A DNA stretch of 64,000 bases from Clostridiales bacterium (GCA_017428545.1 JAFRQR010000008.1:62001-126000), one strand, 5' to 3'. Numbered from the stretch's first letter, positions 6,365 to 15,567 are shown. Notes: a model not told the origin generated them from the letters alone. Translations and numbers: made by a program.

Positions 6365-8719
6365 ATGGCGCAATTGAATGATATACGTCTTCCGTCCTGG
6401 ATCTCTCCGGGCATGGTCTTTCAGCAGGGTGTCCCGATCGTTTTGCGGGGAAAAGTCGGTTCTTCTAAAGTTCCGGTCACACTGGAGGTCATGAAGGATC
6501 CTACAGACGGCCGTAAAGTATCCAAACTCGATACGGATTACGGTGTTATCTTAAGTCTGGAGACGGTCTCTGATGAAGACGGGTCCTTCCAGTTTACGAT
6601 GCCTGCGTACCGGTCTTCTACCGACGCATATACCTTGGTGTTCCACAGCCTTACCGAGCAGGTGACCATCGAAGACTGCCGATGCGGCGATGTCTGGGTC
6701 ATGTTCGGCGGAAAGCCGTTTGCGGCTTCCATTGCGGAAACTGCCGCACCGCGTACGCCTCTTAAGAAAGATGTCATGCCGCTTCTGCGCTTTTATTCGC
6801 CGAAGAAGGGCACTCTTTCAGAGATCGACAAATTCTCCTATGATCCGATCTTCACGGTCGATGACACTAAGTGGATCCGTATCCGTGATACCAAAGAACT
6901 GGCCAGCGTTTCGTCAGTTGCTTTTTCCTATGCATATCACCTGGCAGAGCAGCTCCATTACCCGGTCGGTATCTTAGACCTGGCAGAGGAGTATGCCCCG
7001 ATCTACCGTTGGATCTCCCACGAGAGCATCGACGGTAACGACGCGATCCGTGAGTATCTTGAAGAGAGGAACCTCTACTTCGACGAAGAGGGATGGCGCG
7101 CGAACATTGCCCGTCTTACCGAAAAGAAAGATGCGATCGAGACAGGGGACATCTTAAAAGACGATGACGAGGCTTCTGAAGAGTCTTTCGTATTCGAAGA
7201 CGAAGAGAAAGTCGATGTACCGATCGATCCGGAGGGGGCGCTTGCTTTTGAAGACCAAAAGGGCGGCCTGAAGAAGGAAACGGACGAGAAGGATGATCCC
7301 GCGGAAAAAGAACCTGCCGAGGCAGATCCTGCTTCTGAAGATAATGACGAAGAACCGCCGCTCTCCTTCCCGACAGAAGAACTGAAGCATTTCGAGAAGA
7401 AGAACAATCTCGACCTTTTGAACTCCATCATCCCGTCGGCCGAGACGGTCATGACCGATACACTCGTATCCGAAGCGGCCCACAGGCCCCTCGTCGGACC
7501 TTCCGACATGATGAGCGTATTCTTTAACCACCGCCTGGCGCCGCTCTGCGACACCAGTATCCGCGGCATCGTTTTCGCGCCGGATGCTTCCGACGCACAG
7601 ATCGGGAACCTTTATTCCACGATGGTCCGCCAGCTTCTGATCGATCTGGCCCGTGTATTCGGCCCGCGTGAGATCGAAGAGAAGAGCCAGGTGCCGTCAT
7701 TTATCATCACGCAGCTGCACCCGGATGCAATGGATCCTGAGGAACCGTACCGCCATGTCGAATTTAACGAGAGGCTTTGCGCGATCCGAAGAAGATTCCC
7801 GATGCCGATCGGTATCCTGGGCACGCATGACCTCTTGATCCCGGATAAGGCCGTTTCCTTTACGATCGGACGAAGACTTTCCTGTATCGCATTAGGCCTT
7901 CACTTTACGCCGAAGATGCCGGCTTCTTCACCGGAATGCGTCGGTGTCGAGGTGATCGGAAATAAAGTCATGCTTTCTTTTGACAATACGGTCGACGGAC
8001 TTCGTCTTTCGGAAAATGAATCCGTCCTTCGCGGTTTCTCCGTCTGTGACGAAAGCCGCGTGTATGTACCGGCGCAGGCCAGGATCCTTCACGGCGTGCG
8101 CGTCATGGTCTGGAATGACGATGTCCTCGATCCGGTAGGCGTTACCTACGGCTACGCGCCGATCCCGCACCAGGCGACATTCCGAAACCGTATCGATCTT
8201 CCGGTACTTCCTTTCCGTTTTGATAAGATCCCGTCCGAGTACTGCCCGGATCTGACTTTTACGGCCTGCGAAGATATCACCTTTACGGGTAAGAAGACCT
8301 GGGACAGCGATTTTGAAAAGCTCGAGACCTATAAGATCACGAAGGGAAAAGCAACGATCTTCCGTGAAGTCATGAATAAGACCCAGGGCGCGGCTTCGCT
8401 TCGTATCGAGTACGAGCCGGAGAACAGCCTTTTGTCTTTCGGACCGGAGCTTTCGTATGCGTCCGTCATGGCGCCTCTTAAGTTCTCGAAAGCCAGAAGG
8501 ATCTGCCTGGATATCTTTAATCCGGACCAGTGCGAAAAGACGATGCAGATCACGGGCTTTAGAGGAGAAGCGACGATCCAGATCGGACTTAGGTGGCAGA
8601 CGATCACCTTGAACTGGGCATCCTTTGATGACATGGAGATCAGTAATCTCATATTTACCATTTTTGACAGACAGCGTTCCGGAGCGATCTATATCGATAA
8701 CATCCGGTTCCTGCCATAA
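6365..8719 (+). CDS. Sialate O-acetylesterase-like protein with degenerate catalytic residues
   Basis: The product is 784 residues, without signal peptide. The N-terminus matches the beta domain of sialate O-acetylesterases (SPGMVFQQGVPIVLRGKVG). The place of the catalytic GQSNM reads VWVMFGGKPFAAS, so the serine is gone. VAFSYAYHLAEQLHYPVGIL and RGIVFAPDASDAQIGNLY match the family's GVPVGLI and RGVIWYQGESN blocks, with GES changed to PDA. The terminal DxxH block reads DLLIPDK without the histidine. An acidic Glu/Asp-rich insert lies at about 257-347, and a C-terminal carbohydrate-binding-like beta domain at about 620-784 ends GAIYIDNIRFLP. It is probably a cytoplasmic pseudoenzyme or ligand binder. 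An AraC gene follows after 29 bases. Confidence 0.75.
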   Translation: MAQLNDIRLPSWISPGMVFQQGVPIVLRGKVGSSKVPVTLEVMKDPTDGRKVSKLDTDYGVILSLETVSDEDGSFQFTMPAYRSSTDAYTLVFHSLTEQVTIEDCRCGDVWVMFGGKPFAASIAETAAPRTPLKKDVMPLLRFYSPKKGTLSEIDKFSYDPIFTVDDTKWIRIRDTKELASVSSVAFSYAYHLAEQLHYPVGILDLAEEYAPIYRWISHESIDGNDAIREYLEERNLYFDEEGWRANIARLTEKKDAIETGDILKDDDEASEESFVFEDEEKVDVPIDPEGALAFEDQKGGLKKETDEKDDPAEKEPAEADPASEDNDEEPPLSFPTEELKHFEKKNNLDLLNSIIPSAETVMTDTLVSEAAHRPLVGPSDMMSVFFNHRLAPLCDTSIRGIVFAPDASDAQIGNLYSTMVRQLLIDLARVFGPREIEEKSQVPSFIITQLHPDAMDPEEPYRHVEFNERLCAIRRRFPMPIGILGTHDLLIPDKAVSFTIGRRLSCIALGLHFTPKMPASSPECVGVEVIGNKVMLSFDNTVDGLRLSENESVLRGFSVCDESRVYVPAQARILHGVRVMVWNDDVLDPVGVTYGYAPIPHQATFRNRIDLPVLPFRFDKIPSEYCPDLTFTACEDITFTGKKTWDSDFEKLETYKITKGKATIFREVMNKTQGAASLRIEYEPENSLLSFGPELSYASVMAPLKFSKARRICLDIFNPDQCEKTMQITGFRGEATIQIGLRWQTITLNWASFDDMEISNLIFTIFDRQRSGAIYIDNIRFLP

Positions 8720-8748
8720 CTGATTTATACGAAGGGAGGCTTCAAAGC

Positions 8749-9744
8749 ATGGTCGAAGATCTGTTACCGGCATTTGAAAAAAGTTTACTGGAATCTTCCG
8801 GCTCGATACCGGTGGTCTTTGAAGGCGCGGAACATTGTTATGAGACATCCACGCCATTCCCGACGGCCAGCCGGCACACCTCTCATGAGCTTCTTTACTT
8901 AAGAAGAGGCAAATGTGAATTCGTCATCAACGGAAAGACCGTTCAGGTGACAAAAGGAATGACATTGATCATAAGGCCGCAGGTCATGCACTCCGTGCGT
9001 GTCGTGGAAGGCCCTGCCGATATGGTCGTACTGTACTTCGGCTTTTCTTCGGATATCTCCAAGGCGCAGCAGGCGCTGCTTTCGAAGCCTTCGGATACGC
9101 AGCCGATGGCCAACGGCCGCTTAAGAGGCGGCCCGACGGTTCCTTTCCTTCAGGAAAACGTAGCGACGCTTTCTCTTGAAAACTTTCTGGATTTTGCCCA
9201 GGGCGAAAGCGCCGTCGGTGACGGCAGCAACTACCTGATCATTTCCGGTAAATCCCGTCAGGCGATCGGCGTTCTGGCCGAGCGCATCATGCGCGAGAGC
9301 CGTTCGGATATGTATGCCAAGGACATGATGATGCAGCTTCTGACGATGGAACTTCTGATCACGCTTTCGCGTGCGCTCCGGGAAGAATGGGAAGAGAGCC
9401 TCCGGGTCAAAAACGGCAAGGCCAGAGAACTCGTCCTTATCGCCAGAGACTATCTTGACGAAAACTATGACCGCGGCGTGACCGTGGCGGAGACGGCCGC
9501 CTATGTCTTTTTAAGTCAGGGTTACTTTACCAGAGCTTTTCGAGATGAATTCGGCATCAGCCCGATGAACTATCTCATGCAGATCCGTATCGAAGCGGCC
9601 TGCCGTCTTCTGACCCAAAAAGAGATCAAGGTCAGCGGTATCGCGACACAGGTGGGATTTTCCAGCCCCCAGCGCTTCAACGTGGCTTTTAGAAAACAGA
9701 AGGGCATGACGCCTATGGAATACAGACATAAGTACACCAAATAA
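8749..9744 (+). CDS. AraC-family regulator with cupin domain
   Basis: The product is 331 residues. A cupin-like sensor occupies about 35-120 (SHELLYLRRGKCEFVINGKT, then MTLIIRPQVMHSVRVVEG), and two AraC HTHs lie at about 230-325 (VTVAETAAYVFLSQGYFTRA and VSGIATQVGFSSPQRFNVAF). A strong GGGAGG site precedes the ATG. It probably shares a transcript with the pseudo-esterase upstream, and folE begins 16 bases after its stop. The pairing suggests that the pseudo-esterase and this activator act in one sugar-response circuit; that is inferred. Confidence 0.9.
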   Translation: MVEDLLPAFEKSLLESSGSIPVVFEGAEHCYETSTPFPTASRHTSHELLYLRRGKCEFVINGKTVQVTKGMTLIIRPQVMHSVRVVEGPADMVVLYFGFSSDISKAQQALLSKPSDTQPMANGRLRGGPTVPFLQENVATLSLENFLDFAQGESAVGDGSNYLIISGKSRQAIGVLAERIMRESRSDMYAKDMMMQLLTMELLITLSRALREEWEESLRVKNGKARELVLIARDYLDENYDRGVTVAETAAYVFLSQGYFTRAFRDEFGISPMNYLMQIRIEAACRLLTQKEIKVSGIATQVGFSSPQRFNVAFRKQKGMTPMEYRHKYTK

Positions 9745-9760
9745 GGAGAGCGAATAAGAA

Positions 9761-10381
9761 ATGAGCAATTACGATGACGATTTCCGCGTACCGGAGGAAA
9801 GCCGGAAGGGCATGGACCTTGAGCGCATCGAAAGAGCAGTCAGAGAGATCCTGATCGCCGTCGGCGAGGATCCGGACAGAGAAGGACTTGTCGAGACACC
9901 GAACCGCGTGGCGAGAATGTACGGCGAAGTCTTTTCCGGACTGCACAGAGATATCAGCAAGGACATCAAGACCTTCACGTCGGATAACGACGAGATGATC
10001 CTGATCGGCGATATCCCGTTCTACTCCATGTGCGAGCATCACCTTTTGCCTTTCCATGGAAAAGCACACGTCGTATATGTTCCGAGAGACGGCAAGATCC
10101 TGGGCCTTTCGAAGGTGGCACGTATCGTGGATACGCTTTCCAGAAAGCCGCAGCTTCAGGAAAGACTGACTTCCGAGATCGCCGACACGATCCAGAAGGC
10201 CGTCGACGCCATGTCCGTCTGCGTCGTGCTTGAAGCCGAGCACCTTTGCATGACGATGAGAGGCGTCAGAAAGCCGGGAAGTAAGACCGTCACATCCGCG
10301 ATGCGCGGCGGCTGCCGTTCTGACGCAAGGACACGTTCGGAGGCGCTTGCCCTGATCAACCGTCCGAGAAATATTATCTGA
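9761..10381 (+). CDS. folE: GTP cyclohydrolase I
   Basis: The product is 206 residues, in line with the family. [20 protein letters not shown] holds the zinc-binding Cys and His, and [20 protein letters not shown] holds the second zinc cysteine and the active-site region. It converts GTP to 7,8-dihydroneopterin triphosphate, the first step of folate synthesis. It is followed at short spacing by folP, folB and folK, giving most of the pterin branch. An AAGGAGAGCG site precedes the ATG. Confidence 0.97.
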   Translation: MSNYDDDFRVPEESRKGMDLERIERAVREILIAVGEDPDREGLVETPNRVARMYGEVFSGLHRDISKDIKTFTSDNDEMILIGDIPFYSMCEHHLLPFHGKAHVVYVPRDGKILGLSKVARIVDTLSRKPQLQERLTSEIADTIQKAVDAMSVCVVLEAEHLCMTMRGVRKPGSKTVTSAMRGGCRSDARTRSEALALINRPRNII

Positions 10382-10398
10382 TCCTAAGGAGAAGTAAG

Positions 10399-11262
10399 AT
10401 GGAATCTTTTGATCAGTCTTCTTCATTTTCCTGGACCCTCCGGAACGGATCCCTTTCTTATAAGGACAGGATCCTTCTGATGGGCATCTTAAACGTCACA
10501 CCGGATTCTTTTTCCGACGGCGGACGTTTCTATACCCCGGAGCACGCGCTCCTTCGTGCCAAGGAACTTGTTTCGGACGGCGCAGATCTTTTGGATATCG
10601 GCGCGGAAAGCACCCGTCCCGGATCCGAGATGATCTCGGCCGATGAGGAACTGTCCCGCCTGATCCCGGCACTGAAGATCATCCGCGATGAGGTCAAAGT
10701 CCCGATCTCGGTCGACACGTATAAGAGCAAGACCGCAAGGGAAGCCCTGAAATTCGGCGCGGACATCATCAACGATGTCTGGGGCCTGCTTTATGATCCG
10801 CAGATGGCCGACGTCATCGCCGAATATAAAGCCGGAGTGGTCATCATGGCCAACTATTCAAACGAGAAGATCTTTAAAAGAGAAGGCGGCATCGTCGATG
10901 ACTGTCTCCGTTACTTTGAAAAGAGTGAGAAGATCGCCGAAAAGGCAGGGATCGAAAGAGATAGGATCCTTTTTGATCCGGGCATCGGCTTCGGCACCGA
11001 TACCAAAGAAGCACTCGAGATCCTTGCCGCGATCCCGATAATGCAGAAAAAGGGCTATCCGCTTCTGATCGGTCCTTCGAGAAAACGCTTCGTCGGCGAG
11101 ATCTTAGACGGTGTTCCTGCAGATCGAAGAGACGCGGGAACCGCGGCCGTTTCGATCTTCTGCCAGGAGAAAAGGGCCGCCTGCGTGCGTGTGCATAATG
11201 TTTTCGAATCGTATACGGCACTGAAGATGTATCTTTCTATGAAAGGGGCAGAGAATGGATAA
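10399..11262 (+). CDS. folP: Dihydropteroate synthase
   Basis: The product is 287 residues. ILLMGILNVTPDSFSDGGRF is the pterin-site signature; ADLLDIGAESTRPGS and PLLIGPSRKRFVGEIL are the other two conserved loops. It condenses dihydropterin pyrophosphate with p-aminobenzoate and is the sulfonamide target. Instead of a His-type HDW motif, the strand after GADIINDVWG reads VVIMANYSNE. It has a ribosome site AAGGAGAAG and overlaps folB by 8 bases, so it is translationally coupled. Confidence 0.96.
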   Translation: MESFDQSSSFSWTLRNGSLSYKDRILLMGILNVTPDSFSDGGRFYTPEHALLRAKELVSDGADLLDIGAESTRPGSEMISADEELSRLIPALKIIRDEVKVPISVDTYKSKTAREALKFGADIINDVWGLLYDPQMADVIAEYKAGVVIMANYSNEKIFKREGGIVDDCLRYFEKSEKIAEKAGIERDRILFDPGIGFGTDTKEALEILAAIPIMQKKGYPLLIGPSRKRFVGEILDGVPADRRDAGTAAVSIFCQEKRAACVRVHNVFESYTALKMYLSMKGAENG

Positions 11263-11635
11263 GATCGTACTGAAAAACATGCGTTTCCGAAGTTTCTCTG
11301 GTGTCCTTCCAAAGGAGAAAGAAGACGGCCAGGATTTCGTCATCACGCTTACCCTGACGCTTAAAGATATCCCGGGCTGCCGTACCGATAAGCTTTCCGA
11401 TACGGTCGATTACGGCAAAGTCTTTTCTATCGTCAAAGACTATGTCGAGAATGCTTCCGTGGACCTGATCGAATATATGGCGTATCAGATCATCGTAAAG
11501 ATCATGCGTGCTTTTTCCGAGGTAAAAGAGATCTCCTGCGAGATCCAAAAGCCCCGGGCACCGATCGACGGGGACTTTGACTACATGAGCGTGATCATTT
11601 CCAGGACCCGGGACGAGATGGAGAAGGACTTATGA
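11255..11635 (+). CDS. folB: Dihydroneopterin aldolase
   Basis: The product is 126 residues. The family features are FRSFSGVLPKEKEDGQDFVI (active-site Gly/Glu region), LSDTVDYGKV and the catalytic-lysine strand EIQKPRAPI. It cleaves dihydroneopterin to 6-hydroxymethyl-dihydropterin. It overlaps folP upstream and folK downstream (ATGA). Confidence 0.95.
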   Translation: MDKIVLKNMRFRSFSGVLPKEKEDGQDFVITLTLTLKDIPGCRTDKLSDTVDYGKVFSIVKDYVENASVDLIEYMAYQIIVKIMRAFSEVKEISCEIQKPRAPIDGDFDYMSVIISRTRDEMEKDL

Positions 11636-12108
11636 GTATCGCATATCTATCTTTGGGCAGTAATATGGGAGACCGGATCGGGAACTTAAGCCGGGCCGTA
11701 TCGCTTCTGGACTGCCCGGAAAAAGGCATCTTTGTCGAACTGGTCTCGCCGGTGTTTGAGACGAAGCCCGTCGGATATACCGAGCAGGACGATTTTTTGA
11801 ATATCTGCCTGAAGGTCATCACGGACTTAGATCCTCTGGATCTTCTTTCCGAGTGCCAGAAGGTCGAAAAGGAGCTTCACAGAGAAAGACTGATCCACTG
11901 GGGTCCGAGGACGATCGATGTCGATATCCTGACCTATGACGATATTTCCATGGATACGGAGCGCCTTACGATCCCGCATCCGAGAATGGAAGAAAGAGGG
12001 TTCGTTCAGGTGCCGCTTCTGTTTTTGGAAGGGACCTGTGAGATCCCCGGAAAATGGAAGGATGAGGTCCGTTACTACGGTATCCTTCCCAAGTACAGAG
12101 TTGAATGA
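11632..12108 (+). CDS. folK: 2-amino-4-hydroxy-6-hydroxymethyldihydropteridine pyrophosphokinase
   Basis: The product is 158 residues. AYLSLGSNMGDRIGNL is the N-terminal motif, and WGPRTIDVDILTYDDI contains the Mg-binding DVD signature. IPHPRMEERGFVQVPL follows. It transfers pyrophosphate from ATP to hydroxymethyl-dihydropterin, feeding FolP. It is the last gene of the folate set; a new promoter overlaps its 3' end. Confidence 0.96.
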   Translation: MSIAYLSLGSNMGDRIGNLSRAVSLLDCPEKGIFVELVSPVFETKPVGYTEQDDFLNICLKVITDLDPLDLLSECQKVEKELHRERLIHWGPRTIDVDILTYDDISMDTERLTIPHPRMEERGFVQVPLLFLEGTCEIPGKWKDEVRYYGILPKYRVE

Positions 12109-12128
12109 AACGGGAAAACCGATATAAT
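12101..12128 (+). promoter_or_regulatory. Promoter before the Asn/Arg-rich gene
   Basis: TTGAAT (12101-12106) and TATAAT (12123-12128) are separated by 16 bases; the -35 overlaps the folK stop. Confidence 0.7.
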
Positions 12129-12171
12129 GAAATTATTCAGTTCTCTTTATAGTTAAAGAGTGGAGGTAGAA

Positions 12172-12594
12172 ATGAGCGAACAGGAACCGAAAAAGGTCAA
12201 TCACCAGCCCGCGGCGACCGGCACGAACGGCCAGCAGCCCCCGAGAAACAACAATAACCGTAACAGAAGAAGGAAACCGGGTAATTACGGCGGCAACCGT
12301 GACCGCAATAACTATAACCGCAATAACCGAAACGGCGAGGGAAACCAGAACCGGGAAAGAAAAGCGGATAACCGTGAGGAAAAAAGATCCGAAAACCGTG
12401 AGAGAAATAACGGCGGATTTGAAAAGAGAGAACACAGAGGAAGCGGAAGAAACAGCGAACACCGCGAGAAGAAGAACTGGAACCGCCGCCGTCCTGCGGA
12501 GGAGACAGTGGAAGATATCAGAAAAGATAATGAGCGTATCGAAAAGGACATCTGGCTGGAGATCGCCAGCATCCATTCCGTGAAACTGGACTGA
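12172..12594 (+). CDS. Asn/Arg-rich intrinsically disordered basic protein
   Basis: The product is 140 residues. Residues 1-110 are low-complexity, dominated by Asn, Arg, Gly, Lys and Glu with repeated RN, NR and RE steps, which resembles RGG/RN-rich RNA-binding tails. The last 30 residues form a compact amphipathic helix (ETVEDIRKDNERIEKDIWLE, then IASIHSVKLD). The ATG at 12172 has GGAGG five bases upstream; an in-frame GTG at 12160 is part of that site. It lies between folK and tmk and has its own promoter. I do not recognise a family; a nucleic-acid-binding or condensate-forming role is possible. Confidence 0.75.
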   Translation: MSEQEPKKVNHQPAATGTNGQQPPRNNNNRNRRRKPGNYGGNRDRNNYNRNNRNGEGNQNRERKADNREEKRSENRERNNGGFEKREHRGSGRNSEHREKKNWNRRRPAEETVEDIRKDNERIEKDIWLEIASIHSVKLD

Positions 12595-12602
12595 TATTGA
12601 GA

Positions 12603-12608
12603 TATAAT
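12603..12608 (+). promoter_or_regulatory. -10 element before tmk
   Basis: TATAAT is set in the context GATATAATGA, identical to the -10 region at 12121. It overlaps an ATG at 12607 that would otherwise look like the tmk start. The -35 is weak. Confidence 0.5.
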
Positions 12609-12639
12609 GAGTGTAGAAAACAAGGAGGAGAAAGAAGAA

Positions 12640-13263
12640 ATGAAGGGTCTGTTTGTTACCTTCGAAGGCATTGACGGTTGCGGCAAGACCACCCAGATCG
12701 AGCTTCTTTCTTCGGATCTGAAAGCAGAAGGTATTCCTTATATACTGATCAGAGAACCCGGCGGAACGCTGATCGGCGAGAAGATCAGAACGATCCTTCT
12801 TGATAAGGCGAATACCGGGATGGACGAGCGGACGGAGCTTCTTTTATACGAAGCGGCACGTGCGCAGATCGTAAAAGAAAAGATCATTCCGGAATTAGAA
12901 GCCGGAAAAGTTGTGATCTGCGACCGATTCTTTGATTCGACCATCGCTTATCAGGGATATGCAAGAGGACTGAAACTACAGGATGTGGATTTTCTCAATA
13001 ACTGGAGCGCATATGGCATTAAGCCCGATATCACGTTCCTTCTCGATCTGGACGAACAGACGGCCTACAGAAGGCGCCACGGAAGATCCGATGAAGAGGA
13101 TCGTCTCGAAGCCGAAGGCCTCCTGTTTATGAAAAAAGTCCGAGAGGGCTACTTAGAAAGAAGTAAAGAAGACAAAAGGTTTCAGGTGCTTTCCGCGCTG
13201 GATACGCCTGAAGAGATCTACAAAAAGATCAGAAAGACTGTCTGGGAGGTGATCGGAAAATGA
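12640..13263 (+). CDS. tmk: Thymidylate kinase
   Basis: The product is 207 residues, the usual length. It has the P-loop FVTFEGIDGCGKTTQ, the dTMP site ILIREPGGTLIGEKIR, the DR(Y/F) motif VVICDRFFDSTIAYQGYARG and a lid segment with YRRRHGRSDEED. It phosphorylates dTMP to dTDP. The ATG at 12640 is preferred to 12607 because AAGGAGG (12622-12628) precedes it and homologues begin at this position. It opens the tmk-darA-holB-ricT cluster and overlaps darA by ATGA. Confidence 0.96.
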   Translation: MKGLFVTFEGIDGCGKTTQIELLSSDLKAEGIPYILIREPGGTLIGEKIRTILLDKANTGMDERTELLLYEAARAQIVKEKIIPELEAGKVVICDRFFDSTIAYQGYARGLKLQDVDFLNNWSAYGIKPDITFLLDLDEQTAYRRRHGRSDEEDRLEAEGLLFMKKVREGYLERSKEDKRFQVLSALDTPEEIYKKIRKTVWEVIGK

Positions 13264-13589
13264 AACTGGTATTTGCGATCGTTCACGATGAGGATTCCCC
13301 GCGCCTGATGGCCGAATTGAATAAAGCAGGATTCCGTGTAACAAAGCTCAATTCTTCCGGCGGCTTCCTTCGTTCCGGCAACACGACTCTGATGATCGTT
13401 GTCGAGGACGAAAAGTGTCAGGAAGTACTGGATCTGATCCGCAAGTATTCTTCCTCGCGCCAGTCGGCGATCAACACGAATCTCGCGCCTTCGATGATGG
13501 GCGGAGCGGCACTGCCGTATCCGGTCGACGTCACGGTCGGCGGAGCGACGGTATTTGTCGTGCCGGTCGAGCATTTCGAAAAGATGTGA
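13260..13589 (+). CDS. darA: Cyclic di-AMP receptor, PII-like
   Basis: The product is 109 residues. MKLVFAIVHDEDSPRLMAEL, the loop LNSSGGFLRSGNTTLMI and the C-terminal GGATVFVVPVEHFEKM match DarA/PstA (YaaQ), a trimeric PII-like protein that binds cyclic di-AMP in Firmicutes. Position between tmk and holB is the conserved one. The effector partner is unknown in the family. Confidence 0.92.
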   Translation: MKLVFAIVHDEDSPRLMAELNKAGFRVTKLNSSGGFLRSGNTTLMIVVEDEKCQEVLDLIRKYSSSRQSAINTNLAPSMMGGAALPYPVDVTVGGATVFVVPVEHFEKM

Positions 13590-13593
13590 AAAC

Positions 13594-14604
13594 ATGGCTT
13601 TTTCGGAACTGATCGGACAAAATGAAGCCAAACAGCGCCTCGGGGCTTCGCTTTTAAGCGAACCGGGGCACGCTTTTTTATTGGTGGGACCTTCCGGGGT
13701 CGGAAAAAAGACGCTCGGGCGGGAGTTTGCCAAGGGACTTTTGTGCAGCCATCCGACGAAAGACGGCGGCTGCGGGAAATGCCCGAACTGCACCTATATC
13801 TCCGCGGGGACCCATCCGGACTATAAGGAACTCCTTCTTCCTTCGGGCGAAAAGAACATTAAAGTCGCGGACGTAAGATCCAGGATCCTTTCCGATGTCG
13901 GCATCATGTCGCAGATCGCCGAAAGAAAGGTCTATCTGATCGATGCGGACGGCCTGGCGGAAGAAGGTCAGAATGCGCTTCTTAAGACTTTGGAGGAGCC
14001 GCCGAAGCACGTGGTCTTTATCCTGACCGTATCTGATGAATCTAAGCTTTTGCCGACGATCCTCTCGCGTACCGTTACGGTCAGGCTTCTTCCCAATAAG
14101 GAAGAAGAGGTCTATGAGGTACTAAGAAAAAGAAACGAGGAACTCTCGGAAGAAGACGCGAGACTTTACGCAAAGTTCAGTAACGGCGTCATCGGCTACG
14201 CCCTCGGCCTTTCGGAAAGCAACTGGCTTATTTCCGACTGGGAAGAAGTCTCGGACCTGATCCTGCGGCTTCCCGAGATCTCGAGAACGGAGCTTCTGAC
14301 CGATGTCTACTCCTTCTTTGATGAGGAAAGGGAACACTTCCCGGATATCCTTTCTCTGATGAGCATGGTCTATGACGAGATGGCCATCTGTGCGACCGTG
14401 CCTGACTCTCCGTGCTTGCATGGTGAACAGAAAAAAGATAAGATGGTCACGGTGATTAAAAAGAATTACTTAGATGCGGCGAAGATCGCCAAGTGCAATG
14501 CGATACTGACGACCGCCCAGAAGGCCATTAAGGCCAATGGAAACTTTGAAATGATCGTATGCCGGATGCTTCTGGCATTAAAAAAGGAGAATAGTAATGG
14601 CTAA
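13594..14604 (+). CDS. holB: DNA polymerase III subunit delta prime
   Basis: The product is 336 residues. It is an AAA+ clamp-loader subunit: LIGQNEAKQRL, a modified P-loop GPSGVGKKTLGREF, a four-cysteine zinc module (CSHPTKDGGCGKCPNC), and NALLKTLEEPPKHVVFILTV with the sensor region ending in SRT. The start at 13594 matches the family's opening; a frame extension to 13555 overlaps darA and has no support. It overlaps ricT by 8 bases. Confidence 0.92.
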   Translation: MAFSELIGQNEAKQRLGASLLSEPGHAFLLVGPSGVGKKTLGREFAKGLLCSHPTKDGGCGKCPNCTYISAGTHPDYKELLLPSGEKNIKVADVRSRILSDVGIMSQIAERKVYLIDADGLAEEGQNALLKTLEEPPKHVVFILTVSDESKLLPTILSRTVTVRLLPNKEEEVYEVLRKRNEELSEEDARLYAKFSNGVIGYALGLSESNWLISDWEEVSDLILRLPEISRTELLTDVYSFFDEEREHFPDILSLMSMVYDEMAICATVPDSPCLHGEQKKDKMVTVIKKNYLDAAKIAKCNAILTTAQKAIKANGNFEMIVCRMLLALKKENSNG

Positions 14605-15487
14605 GGTTGTAAATCTGCGCTTCCACGATGCGGGAAAGCCGTACCGCTTTTTGGCGGGCGACTTAAAGCTGACCGTGGGCGATGCAGTTATGGTCAATAC
14701 GGCACTCGGGCAGGACATTGCCTTTGTCGTAGATGAACCATTCGATCTTCCGGACGATAAAGTGGACGACACGATCCTTCCCGTTCTGCGATATGCGGAC
14801 GAAAAGGAGATGGAACACTACCGGGAGAAGAAAGAACGGGAGAAAAGTGCTTTTATCAAGTGCCTCGAACTGATCGAAAACAGAGAACTGCCGATGACGC
14901 TCGTCGAGGCGGTGTATTCCTTTGACGGAAGAAAACTCACTTTCTACTTTACGGCAGATAAACGTGTCGACTTCCGTGAACTCGTAAAAGACCTGACATC
15001 GTGCTTCCGTACGCGAATCGAACTTCGCCAGATCGGTTCCCGTGAGCAGGCGAAGATGGTCGGAGGCTTAGGTATCTGCGGAAGAGAACTGTGCTGCTGC
15101 TCATATCTGGACCAGTTCCTGCCGGTCACGATCCGCATGGCCAAGGACCAGGGTCTTTCGATGAACCCGACCAAACTTACCGGTACATGCGGACGACTGA
15201 TGTGCTGTCTTTCCTACGAGCAGGCGGCCTATGAGGATGCCAATAAGCGTGTCCCGAAGGTCGGTAAGAAAGTAAAGACACCGGACGGTATCGGAGTGGT
15301 CATCTATTCGGATCTTCTCAAAGAAAAAGTCACGGTGCGTTTCGAAAAGGAAGAAGAGACGGAGATGCAGGTATACGAGGCTTCTGAGGTTTCGCTGGTC
15401 AATCCGCCGCAGCCGCAGTGCAAGAACGATTGCCCTCGAAAAAAGCAGCAAAGCGAGAAACAGCAGGCGGAAAAAACGGAAGATTGA
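14597..15487 (+). CDS. ricT: PSP1-domain protein RicT (YaaT)
   Basis: The product is 296 residues. The PSP1 domain includes RVDFRELVKDLTSCFRTRIE, RQIGSREQAKMVGGLGICGR, then ELCCCSYLDQF and the cysteines in GTCGRLMCCLSYEQ. RicT forms the Ric (Y) complex that stimulates RNase Y-dependent mRNA processing in Bacillus, and the complex carries [4Fe-4S] clusters through such cysteines. A basic Lys/Gln-rich tail ends the protein. It is coupled to holB, and a ferredoxin gene follows. Confidence 0.92.
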   Translation: MAKVVNLRFHDAGKPYRFLAGDLKLTVGDAVMVNTALGQDIAFVVDEPFDLPDDKVDDTILPVLRYADEKEMEHYREKKEREKSAFIKCLELIENRELPMTLVEAVYSFDGRKLTFYFTADKRVDFRELVKDLTSCFRTRIELRQIGSREQAKMVGGLGICGRELCCCSYLDQFLPVTIRMAKDQGLSMNPTKLTGTCGRLMCCLSYEQAAYEDANKRVPKVGKKVKTPDGIGVVIYSDLLKEKVTVRFEKEEETEMQVYEASEVSLVNPPQPQCKNDCPRKKQQSEKQQAEKTED

Positions 15488-15504
15488 ATTTAACAAAACG
15501 TTCA

Positions 15505-15533
15505 TTTACAAAAAGTAAAAAATAGTGTTAAAT
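15505..15533 (+). promoter_or_regulatory. Putative promoter of the ferredoxin gene
   Basis: TTTACA (15505-15510) and TTAAAT (15528-15533) are separated by 17 bases, 35 bases before the ferredoxin ATG, in a locally A+T-rich stretch. Confidence 0.5.
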
Positions 15534-15567
15534 GAATTTGTAGACCAGTAAAAGGAGGAAAATTAAT

